NCBI GenBank assembly: GCA_932521035.1
Contig: OW051493.1
Coordinates: 1,984,001-2,048,000, forward strand
Length of the DNA: 64,000 bases
From: Oscheius dolichura
Lineage: Eukaryota > Nematoda > Chromadorea > Rhabditida > Rhabditidae
Direction: 5' to 3'
Shown piece after piece: positions 45,072 to 55,700 of this stretch (within the stretch, counting starts at the first letter, position 1; every line of letters starts with the position of its first letter). The position numbers and the translations under genes are program-made. The notes under the pieces are model-generated. The model ran no database searches. It saw nothing but the letters and a program-made list of their open reading frames with translations, and was not told the DNA's origin.

Positions 45072-46294
45072 TTACTGGTAGTCTTGTAAAACATCGCTGA
45101 GATGCTCGTTGTGAACTTTTCCATTGACGCGTCGCTTGGCCGCTTTTCTCTTGGGAACATTTGAAGCCTTTTTTGGAGCCAAATCCTAAAAGTAGATGTA
45201 ACATGAAAATGAAAAAAATATCTCACCTTCATAGCTTCTATTCCATGTTTCTGTAAATATTCTTCAATTTTCTTCTCGTCCAGATGATCTACTGAGATAC
45301 TTCTCCACAATGCTTTGTATTCTTCGTCCAGCTCGAAATCATAGCCAGGATCATTCCAGAAAGCTACCTTATCTTTTCTTTTGTTTACATTTGTATTTAC
45401 AACAATAACTTCTTTTCCTGCTGCCTGAAAATTAATAAAATAGAAAAAACATCATCAGCAAACAACCTCCAATACTTTATCTGCATTGGGTATACATTCA
45501 TTAATTTGTGATAAAAGAATTCCACCTTTGGCGTCTTGGTGATACTTCATTAGCACATTTACCTGCAATAATTTTGGTAGTAAAATAGAGTCTACTCTAA
45601 TATAAGAAAAAAACCCCAGTACAGAATATAACAGGCGTAAAAAATTGAATACATACTGAAATCAAAACATACCAGTGATGTTTTTCCTTTAATTTTAAAC
45701 GGTGGCTGATAAATAAATTTTCCTTCAGGGTCTACAGCTAATTTTGGATTATTTGGAAGGGCCTGAAGATAAAAACAAATTAGTATAACATCGGATTGAA
45801 TACTACCTCGTGCAGCCACGCTTCTGATCTTTTCGTTAAATCAAATACTTGGATTTCGTCTAGAATCTCCTTCAACGATAATCCCCATGGTTGATTGTTC
45901 AAATGACGTTTCTAAACTGATTATTTTAGCCATTGTATAAAAACAAATAAAGCTAACCTTCATATAATCTACAATTTTAGCCATTGTACTAAAATTGGTA
46001 GCATTAGCAGCTGATACAGCAGTTTTGTAATCGAAGCTATCAAGATTGTCTAAAATTAATGTTGAAACCGTCTTGAAGACAAATACTTTTCATCCCAGCA
46101 TGGTTGGACACAGTCTTCTTCTTCTTCTTAGCAACTTCTGCATTATATGTTGAATGAGAGTTGTCACTTTGCTGAAATTGATAAATAATAAACGTAAGCA
46201 TGTTATTAAATACCTGTGGTCTCTGTTGTACAGACATCGTTCGTGCCGCATGGGCTTGGAAAGCCTTGCGCTGAGCAAGGAGTGATGGATCCAT
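45072..46294 (-). CDS. gtf-2E2: General transcription factor IIE beta subunit
   Basis: TFIIE-beta recruits and regulates TFIIH at RNA polymerase II promoters in the nucleus. Exons: 46214-46294, 46087-46171, 45958-46049, 45807-45911, 45673-45762, 45467-45562, 45227-45424, 45072-45185; all in phase, 286 residues (the human protein is 291). The start MDPSLLAQRKAFQAHA matches the family. A Lys-rich stretch and MKSICLQ-free splice lead into the first winged helix (FSTMAKIVDYMKKRHLN, LSLKEILDEIQVFDL, WLHEALPNNPKL). The second winged helix covers VNVLMKYHQDAKGGILLSQI to ADKVLEAAGK. LDEEYKALWRSISVDHLDEK and KIEEYLQKHGIEAMK follow. The basic tail KRKAAKRRVNGKVHNEHLSD ends DVLQDYQ. The acceptor TTTTATAG is 6 bases before the ATG. 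It is the promoter-proximal gene of the proposed operon with D2HGDH. Confidence 0.95.
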
Positions 46295-47429
46295 TATTAC
46301 CTATAAAAAATAAAATAGTATGCATATATAAAGAAAAACTCATATACAGCAAAGAGTAAAAACTAAAAATGGAGAAGAACAATGCAAAATAAGCTTCTTT
46401 CATTCCCAATTTCGAAATGAATGTAATTTTCATAACAAATCAGCTCTGTACTATCTAGTATTTTTGTATAGTTTTTCTAGCTTATTATACTAATTCTGAA
46501 TACATAAAGTGAAGGCAAGCACAGAAAAACATCAAAACAACGAGCAACAGACCGAAGACAGCAATTGCTCCTCGAATTCGCCGCGGAGAAATGAAATTCG
46601 ATGAAATTGCTGCCGTAGGACCCAGGTGCCGCGAGTTTCAAAGACATTTTCATTTTTTCTACTGCATTCGAAAAAAAAAATATCAAAGAGCGTTATTTTT
46701 GAGAAGCAACAAGAAACGCCGATTGAACGAGAAAATTTCGGTTACATGCTTTTATAAGAACAACAGAAAAATGAAAAATTCTACACTTTTTGTTATTCCT
46801 TTCATATGTTCTTTCCAGTGTTTCTCTATACAATTTAGCATTATTTTATCCAAAAATAAACAGAGAAAATGACAAATATTAGAGAAATTAGTAATTCAGT
46901 TGGTCAGCTGTCTCGCCGCGGTCATGGGGCGTCTCGTTGCGTACTCCGCCCGCTGCGTACCCCTCCCCCGGCCCCTTCGTTCTCTCTTTCCCGCCACATA
47001 CACACACGGGGCTGGCTGGCTGGTGGTCAATTCAATTGTCCGAGGAGAGAGCGCCGGGCTGAGCGCGTGTGTATCGGCGGCTAAGCGCAAGGGAGATGAG
47101 AGAGGCCACAGCAGCTGTGTATTATCGATGTCGTCAGTTATGTTCTCTTCAAGTTGTGTGTCGCCTCCTCTTCCCGCCTTTTCCCCTCTGGAACATATTT
47201 GGGGTCATGTTGACTGGGAGAGACGCGCGCTTGTTTACCCCAGGTCAATGCGTCAGACAATGTCTTCTCCTCTTCTTCTCTTCCTCCAGGACATTCTCTT
47301 CCCCCGTCCCACGACCTCTCCAGTTTATATTCTATTCATCCCCGCTGGCTGGATGGCACACACCCTTTGCTCTTCTTCCTCTTTTCCGAAACTTGGAAGG
47401 CTATTTCTAGTAAATTTTCCCCTGCCACC

Positions 47430-47516
47430 GCACCCGTGAAATCTCGGCAGCAGCGAGAATTGAATCTAGGCGCCTTGAAATACCAGAGCGCGTAGCTGCC
47501 GAGTTTTTACGGGTGC
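47430..47516. mobile_element. Hairpin-family element, copy 1
   Basis: Arms GCACCCGTGAAATCTCGGCA (47430) and CTGCCGAGTTTTTACGGGTG (47496) are inverted; pairing may extend outward into GC-rich flanks (47421-47527). The interior contains GAAATACCAGAGCGCG. Confidence 0.8.
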
Positions 47517-48762
47517 GGCGGCACGGGAACCAGGTGAGAAAGGACTGTTTCTCTTCGTTTTTAACCCCCCAGCTGTTCTCTTTTTCCTGTTAATATTCCA
47601 CGTGACTATGTAAATGCGAATCGTGCTCCTCTGACGAACAAAAGGCCCGTGGGAGTGGGGGACCGGACAGCCGGCGGCGGCATTTCTCTTACTGGAAACT
47701 GTCGGCAACTTTACTAATTTTCCTTCCAAATCAACAACTTTACATTTCCCGTTATTGTCAGCTATAAATAACTGATAGGAAGGTGTGAGGAGGAGATCTT
47801 CCAGACGGTGTTCCCACGTTCCTAGGTTGCCTGCCGCCTCCTCCTCCCTGTATGCCCACATTGTCATGAGACATTGCGCTGGGCATGGGGGTGATTCATA
47901 TCTGTTGTGGCTATATCTGTCTTCCCCTCCCCTGTACAGTGATGATCTGTCCCTTTCCCACAATTTCTCCCCCTCAAAAAGACGGGAATATCTCAATTCT
48001 CCCCGTAGTAGTCGCCTCCTAATAATTCTCTTCCCCTTCCGCCTGAATGCGTCCCCTTTTCTGACCTTCAGTCCAAGAGATCTTCCTCTAAATCTCCCTC
48101 AAAACAGCCAGAAGAGAATAGAATAGACAGAAAAACACAGCTAATTTATTGATTCCCCTAACAGGAGACACGAAGTGACAGGAGAGAGTCGGCGACGACC
48201 GGAAATGCATTTTCTAGTTGGCAGGTTCTCCCGCTCTTTTTCAACCACAAACACCTCAAAGGGGAGAGGAGGCCTCGCGTGACAGTGATGCTTCCCTTTT
48301 TCCTATTTTTTACCCGAGAAACGTGACCATTCTTCCAAGTGTTCTTTTTTGGGCGGAAGAAGTCTCGGAAGGAATCTTGGGCTCTTACAGTCTTCCTTTT
48401 TCTCCGTCTGGGCAGCTTTTCACCCAATTTTTCCCCACTTACCAGAAACGAGAGTCCCCTCTTTTATAGAGGGGGAGGCAAATAGAAGTGATTGATACAA
48501 GGAAAAGAAAGACGGCGGTTGGAAATTTGTGGGGAAAACACTGAAAAACGGACAGGTCAAGTCCTCCCGAAGATAAGCTCATTCTCCGAATAGTGGAATT
48601 TCATCTTTTCCACCATTTTATCGCCCGCTCAAAATAAGCAGGCTTTCCAAAAAAAACCTCGAACCACTGGAAATCCAGGGTCTGATGAAATGAATACCTC
48701 AAGGTTTAGATCTAAAGATCTTCACGTCGGCAAATCACAGCCAGGCCGTGCCATAGCGGAGA

Positions 48763-48784
48763 GCTGCCGAGACTTTACGGGTGC
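48763..48784 (+). repeat. Hairpin-family solo arm
   Basis: GCTGCCGAGACTTTACGGGT plus GC, followed by GGGCGCGC as in paired copies. No left arm nearby. Confidence 0.7.
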
Positions 48785-49255
48785 GGGCGCGCTTCTTTCC
48801 AAACTGGATTTTGGCGTACCAGAACTCTTTTCAACCCTTTCTGACTCATTTTTCATCTTTTCATCCTTCTACAGTACTCCGACTTCCTTTTTTGCTGCAA
48901 AGAGTTTAAAGAGGAGAGTCGTGGCTCTTTTCTGAAAGAGAAGAGCCAGCGTACAATAAATGTTCGCCAGCCTTTTGATACGGTGTTTATCTTCTCTTCC
49001 GCTTGTCCTCCTCTTATGTCAGTCTCCCGCCCGTCTCCCAAAAACAATGGCTTCCTTTCTTGTGTCCCCCTCTGCTCTCTCGACTGTTTACATTCACACT
49101 TTTTGACACAAAGAGAGGAGGAAGTTTGAAGTGGTGCTGGTGGCGCTCTTCTGCGTCTTTTCTTACGTGTCGATCAGGTGTAAATCCATCGATTTGACTC
49201 CTCTATTATAAACAGCTGCTTTCCTATATTTTTCCCCCAATTTCCCGCATTTCTC

Positions 49256-50054
49256 TTTAAAGGGACACTGACACACTTTTTCGGCGCAACGAGAAGCGTT
49301 ACGGTAGCGCAGCGCGCGCGTTTCAAATGTGAATTTTTCAAACAGCATTTTTTTTTCGTTTTTTCTGCTTTTTTATACAAAAAGTACTTATTTTGAATAC
49401 TTTATTTGAGTAAAACAATAAAAAGCAAATACAACAAAAACATATCGCTGGACGAGGATGAGAAGGGTGTTGTGCTACCTATTCTGAAAAAAAAGATCGA
49501 ACATAGGAAGTTCGAATTTTGAACGATATTATTATTTCCCATTGAATATGTGACAATATTTAGTCTGTTTCTAATGTGGAAAGTAATCAATACCTAAATA
49601 TTGCTGCATATGCAGTAGAAAACAATAATAACATGCAAAAATATAAAGAAAACGCTTACTTGAATTTGCTTCTTCCCTCTCGGTAGCATTTCTTCTGCGG
49701 GACTTCCATTCTTTTCTTCGCCCGATTTCCTTCAATTGTCTCCTACATTCTCCTGTTGATTCTGTAAAAAATAATTGTGAGAATGATAAAGCAAATGAAA
49801 AATAAGTTAAAAAAAGAACAAACAATGTTATAAAGAGAATATTGAGTTGCTATAACATAATCCACGATATCAATTTAGTGTATACATCAATTCAAATCAT
49901 AACACAATAAAAAGGCAGAATAACAAAAAGAAAATGGGTAGAATCATTGTAGAGATCAACTTTTCCGTTGTCACGGCGCGCAGCAAACGTAAACGCGCCC
50001 CGAGCATCTGCGCTCAGCGCAGACCGCGAAAAAGTGTGTCAGTGTTCCTTTAAA
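49256..50054. mobile_element. TTTAAAGG-ended inverted-repeat element, 799-bp copy
   Basis: The left end is TTTAAAGGGACACTGACACA and the right end, read inward on the other strand, is TTTAAAGGAACACTGACACA. Pairing continues through CACTTTTTCG, with one mismatch in about 28 bp. The interior is AT-rich with no protein-coding sign. A related 298-bp copy is at 27469-27766. Confidence 0.85.
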
Positions 50055-50355
50055 AACGGCGGAATGCCGCCTGCTCCCCATATTAATCCTCTCTAGTCCC
50101 TTCACAATGCTCCTCCTCCTCTAACGGACTAAACTCTCAGCTGATCGCCTCCTCAGCTGGCAACTGCCAGGGCCATTTCGAACCGGAATGACTTCCCCGT
50201 CTCTCTGTTCTTCGCACCTTTGGGTTTCCAACAGTCCTTTTATAGTTTTTGGCATACTATAGTTACAACAAATTGTTAGTAGAAAGCGCTTCTAGCAAAA
50301 AAAAAGAGAAAAGAGACCTTTCCCGTCCGCTTCCAGATAGAAAAGTCCTGCCGCC

Positions 50356-50441
50356 GCACCCGTAAAATCTCGGCAGTAGCGAGATTTGGAAGTATCAAAC
50401 ACTGGAATACCAAGGGGGAACTGCCGAGACTTTACGGGTGC
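50356..50441. mobile_element. Hairpin-family element, copy 2
   Basis: Arms GCACCCGTAAAATCTCGGCA (50356) and CTGCCGAGACTTTACGGGTG (50421), with GGAATACCAAGGGGG in the interior. Confidence 0.85.
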
Positions 50442-51248
50442 GGGCGCTGCTCTTCCGCCGTCTGTTTTGACTATAACTCTCTTCCTCCTTCTTTCTCTCC
50501 TAATCCCGGCCCGGGGAAGAAAAATGACTGCCATTTGAACCCCCTCCCTCCCAAAAAAAGAGACTTATCCTCATTAGAAATTGGTGGTCATCAAATTGCA
50601 CCAGCAACCAAGAGAGGGAGAGGGTTATATTCCCCAAAGGGAATTCAATACAAATCCACTGGCTTCTCGTAAAAACCACTAGGCTGGCAATGGTCAGGGG
50701 AGGGAGACCAATAAACGAGGAGTTCTTTTCGATGTTAACAGGGGAGACAAAAAGGGACGACAAGAAGAGAAGAGAACCAGATTTCGACCGGGGCGAACAT
50801 GTGTTCTTGGCGGGGAAATTAATGAAATGGACAGAGAAGACCAGCTGGAATTTGAGGGGAGGAGGAAGTGAAGCAGGGGAATTCTCTCTTCTTGGGGGCT
50901 ACTGGACGTCTCCTTCTACCGTAATCCATGTTACAGTCCTTTAAAAGAAGTCAAAATTCAATCGCCGCGGGACCAGCGCGCAATTCCAGCCAATTTTGAC
51001 CGTTTCTTCACTAAAACGCATTTTTTCTCCGATTTTGAATAACTGTTTTCAAAAATGAACATATCATCATGTTCAGAAGAACATGGGGAGTTTTTTAAGC
51101 ATAGATTCGAATTGAATTCGGGCCGTTTTCTTCAAATAACGTTAAAATAAGCTACGGCTTCATTGTTCTGTCCCTTTATCCGTCTTTTCTCCCCTGGAAG
51201 TCCTCTTTTCTCACCCGGACCCCTTTCCGCCATCTCATCCCTTCCCAC

Positions 51249-51257
51249 TATAAATAG
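51249..51257 (+). promoter_or_regulatory. TATA-like box
   Basis: TATAAATAG in a GC-rich, CT-rich block at 51180-51340. It is 1.5 kb upstream of the PP2C-like coding start and could be its promoter or that of an unannotated RNA. Support is the motif alone. Confidence 0.3.
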
Positions 51258-52468
51258 TAGCCGAGGTTTACACCCAGTCCACTCAAGTCTTCGATTCAAA
51301 GTTCCATCCCATTGAGAAAACCCCTTCTCTTCCAGGAATGAGGCCGTTTTCCCCGGCTCAAATCTCTCGATCTTTTCGCCGTGGTTACCGCTTTCGTAAC
51401 CGATTATTTACGCTTTTCACCTCCTGGCCCCGACTAAAAATGACCACAATTCTCTATTTTTATCCATTTTCTCATGTTTGACCGTAAAATAGAGTCATAG
51501 AGATCCTCTCCCCCGTCATAACAAGCCCGAAATGGGAATTTAATAGTCGAAAACGTTGACCATTCGCCCCTCGTTCGAAATGATCCCGCCCCCAGTAAAA
51601 TTCAAATGACCCCCATTTGCCGCCCCCCGTCGCTCGCTGTCCCCCCTAGCCAATCCTTATAAGTGCAACATTTCCACCTCGCTTATCATTCCCCTCCCCC
51701 TCCGGGTGTTCCAAAAGTGCTTAAAAAGTACAGCCCCCTCCCGCCAGTCTGTAAAAAAGAGTAGCCAGTCGGTCGGCTAGTAGCCCCCCTCGCCAGGGGT
51801 TCGCGTGCCTCGCCAGGTGTTGTCACTCACTGACCTTCTCCCCCCGTTGCCGCCGCCCTTTTGCCACCCCCTCCCCCCTGGATTTACGGCCATCTATGGC
51901 CCTTTTTTGGCACCCCCATACCCTCCTTCTCCTTCCTCCCCGGGGGAGTAGCCGGCGCCGTGCTTTCCTCGAAGGGCCAGAAAAAACGGAGACAATTATC
52001 CCCCCTCCACTTCAAAGGGTCGCAACTTGGCCCCCTTCCTCACTTTCCCTCCAAAAATATACAAATTCCTTTTTCGTTGCAGGACAACCAGCCAAGAGAG
52101 AGCCCCGGCGGCTTCTCTATGCCCTCTTCCTTCCTCCGCCGGCATGTAAGAACACTTCTGCGGGGAAAATTCAGCCCGACGACGAGTTTAGAAGAGCCGG
52201 GGCTAGAGGTAATTTGAGCTTGCAGTACGAGAGAGACGGGAGAGATTTTAGGAAGAACCCCCGACGCCGTCAAATGAGACGCCACCCTCTTTTCTAGCTC
52301 AATGCTATCTCGCGGGTATTGATGGACGACGGATCGACTTTCCGGAGGTAAATATCGAGAGGACAAGTCGTATTTTTGACCTAAAGTGCAGAGAAATTTG
52401 TTCCATTTCGTGGAAACAACGTAATTTTAATCGAAAAGGGGTCGAACTGTCTGGGCAAGCCTGCTCCT

Positions 52469-52556
52469 GCACCCGTAAATTCTCGGCAAACGCGCGATCT
52501 GGAAATAGCATACACCAAAATACCAGTGCGCGCAGCTGCCGAGATTTTACGGGTGC
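52469..52556. mobile_element. Hairpin-family element, copy 3
   Basis: Arms GCACCCGTAAATTCTCGGCA (52469) and CTGCCGAGATTTTACGGGTG (52536), interior CAAAATACCAGTGCGCG. It ends 40 bases before a TTTTTCAG acceptor at the head of the PP2C-like gene. Confidence 0.85.
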
Positions 52557-52775
52557 ACCGGATGTAGAATACTCTCAAAAATGGTGATTTTTCAGGTCTA
52601 TTGCGGTAAAACGGGTCTAGATATTCCATGTATCCAGTTGGAGTGCTTCGACTCCGACGTATTTGCCACATTCACCGGTCCAGATGGCGGCCTCACCAAG
52701 GTTTATCCATCTTCCTCTCAAAACAATTACCGTATTTTAAAGGTCGGAGCCGTTCGCCGTCAGCCGCTCGTCCGA

Positions 52776-55700
52776 ATGGCTAATTTAGATGACGAGATGA
52801 GTATTAGCATGGATGGCACGACGGATGAGGAGGTCAGCGATGAGGACGACATCGAGCAGCCCATCTCAGCCCCGTTGAGGAGCCATATGCAGGGGTAGGT
52901 CCTGAAGGGAAGAGGAACAAGATGGTTATAGAAGTGAGCTCCTTCTCGGCTCGTGTTCTTCCCTAATCGGTCCGAATGACAACGAACACTTCGACTCAAT
53001 GGATTCCGGCTGTTCCGCGGGTGAGTCCGAGTCCATAATCCTATGCAAATTCCCTCGACCCGTCCCGCCATTAGACAGTCTGCGGCGTAAGCCACTTGAC
53101 GGATTAGTCAGGGGGACAGAGAATTTTGACCTCTCTCTTTGACTAAAGGATGGATTCAGTCGTGTTTATGAGCCCGAAATTTGAAGAGGGAGCCCCTTTT
53201 TTATACTCCTTACGTAGGAAAAGTTCTCTCGGCTCTCCTCTTCAAATGGGGACACACGCCGCCGACGGCGCATAACAAATCGTCCAAATTGCGGAAAAGG
53301 GAACGAGAGAGAGAGACGGATAGAGACAAAGGGCACTTCAAGTCCGATGGGCTGGGGAGGACCTGAAAGATTAGGGTTTTTTCTGGGGGAATGAAGTGGT
53401 CAGAGCAGTTTAGAGAGCCAGAACAGGGGAACGGGTTGGACTAGGAGCTTTTTTGGAGGATTGGAAAGGGAAAGAAAGGTGTTCCAATGGGGACGAACTG
53501 CATAATTATTGGGAAAATGGAGTTTTTGACATTTTCGTTCATTTCAAAATAAAGAAACGGTTGGTAAAGAGGTTCTGAACAGGCGAGAGAACCCTGAAAT
53601 GAGGTCGGACCACGTTTCGGGTTTCTGCCCACTTTGCGCTCATATTTAGGTCTAAAAATGGCTCTGAAACCTATGAGGAAAATAAAAGAACAAGATGACA
53701 GCCTCTTCTTTCCGGATCTATAGTTACAAATGGGTCTAGAACCGTGAGAAACTGACAAAATGGAGTTTTTAGCCGTATTTTCAACAAGTGGGGTTGAAAT
53801 AGGCTAAAAACGAGGGAGGTCCGGCTATATTCTCGATGTTTATGGTCAAGAGCCATCAAAAATTGTAATCTGGTGGAGATAGAGCCAAAAATCAGGGTCG
53901 GAAAGCGTAAATTCGGTAGACAACCGGTGAAATTCGCAAGAAATTACCACTACCATTTTCCCGGTTTGCTTGTTGGAGAGAGATCGTTCCTTTTCCGAGT
54001 TTCTACTCTGCACAGCCGCGATTCCCCAGGAAATAGCCGGGTAATTCCATTGTCCAAGGTGTCAACTCTGCTGGGCCACCTGTCCCCTCATAACGGGAGG
54101 CTGTTAATAGCCTGGCAGCCCCTCTCACGTAATTGTTAACAACCAGGGACTGGCCCAAAGAAATAGATTTATCCAGAAGACGAGCTGGATCTCTCTGGCT
54201 ATAGCCTACAGCTCACAGGCCATGCTGTGCAGGGGGCGTCCTCTCTTGTCGGCGATGAGCAGCAGCAGACTCTCGCCGGGCTTCTTCTCGAGAAAGATCT
54301 GCCGCCCATCGGGGCTCTTCAAGTGATAATAGGTATCGTCTCCCCTCTTCAGCTTGGTCAGACGTCCTCCATCGGACAGCAGATGACGGATGAGGACATC
54401 GCCCGCGATGGGCTGCAGCGGCGAGGCCAGAGTGGGCAGCTCCGTCGGCAGGGGGGTCACAGCAACCGGCGGCGTCTTCTCCTTCGTCTTCTTGGCGGCT
54501 CGGTCGCTCTTCTCCTGCTTGTGATAGGCCTCCATCATCGGCTTGTACGAGTAAGACTTCGGGTAGTGGGCAGGAGCAGTCATATCGCTCATTTGCGGCA
54601 TTTTTTAGCTAGCGCAGACCGAAGAATGAACTGGGAAATGGAGCGCCAGGCTTCAGTGGACTGGAAAAAGATCAGCAGATAATCTTTAAATTGTCTAATC
54701 ACTGAAAAATTTCGAAATTTGAAGAGAAATTCCGTTTCTAGACAGTCCAGGGTTTCGCGCATCTGCACCCGTAAAATCTCGGCAGCTCTGCGCCCTGAAG
54801 AAATGGCTCGCCAAAATACCAAAGTGCCCACCTGACGAGATTTTACGGGTGCAGGCGCGCGGGATTGGGCCAAGCAAACCCTACAATGAAGCATATTTTC
54901 CACTTTTCTTTATACCTAGTAATTTCCCCCTGTTCAGAAAGCTTCGATTGGAAGTGTCACGACGATCGTCGAGCCTTCGGCGTCTCCGTCTCCCTCTACG
55001 AACAGAACCCAATGACCGGAGTCAATGCCGGCGAGCCGATAGCCGATGTCTGGGCAGTAGTCGCCAGAAATAACAACGGGGTAAGTCTCTACCATTCCCC
55101 AGTTTTCCGGGAGTCTGCCAGTTCCAGTTTCTCAGATTCGGGAGAAAACTTCCTATGCATATTAGGGACACACAAAAAGTCTTGGGGGGGGGGGGGGGGG
55201 GGGGGGGATCTCCCGGGGAGGGATTAATCCATCCATCTCTTGTCATTAACAGACAACTGACGGAGGAGTAGCCATCAGAAAAGCCCGGCAATTGTTCTCG
55301 TATAAAATGATTAGGTTGTGAGCAGCTCCCCCCTGCAAGTGGCGGCTAGTAGTAAATATAATCAGGGGAGAGGTCTTGACGAGGGAGGACAACGGGAAAG
55401 GGGCCTTCCTCTACCGTTGTCCCTCCTTTTACCCCAAAAATAGCCAAAAATAGAGAAAAAATACCCCGAAAACAGGCGAAAGGTTGGACCAACGGAAAAT
55501 TCCAGATCCTCGCCCTTGCCGACGGCGTCAACTGGGGAGAAGGCGCCCGTCTCGCTGCCCGATGTGCCATCCGCGGCTCTGTCGACCACCTGAACAAGCA
55601 GATCAACCAAGGGAGCATGACCACGACGACGGAGGTCTTCCACGAGCTCCTCGGCGCCTTCCACTCTGCCCATTCCCTAATCCTCCAGGAGGGAGGAATG

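Larger units (their letters stand above)
46300..52594. other. Gene-poor, repeat-rich region between TFIIE-beta and the PP2C-like gene
   Basis: About 6.3 kb without a supported gene. Open frames at 46896-47440 and 47466-47996 have no family resemblance and are split by repeat elements. It holds three paired hairpin elements and one solo arm, the 799-bp TTTAAAGG element, and a TATA-containing block near 51250. Confidence 0.5.

Noticed and set aside
46896..47996. Several 110-180 codon frames on both strands
   Set aside because: GC-rich sequence with few stops; mutually overlapping, interrupted by a hairpin element, and without family resemblance.
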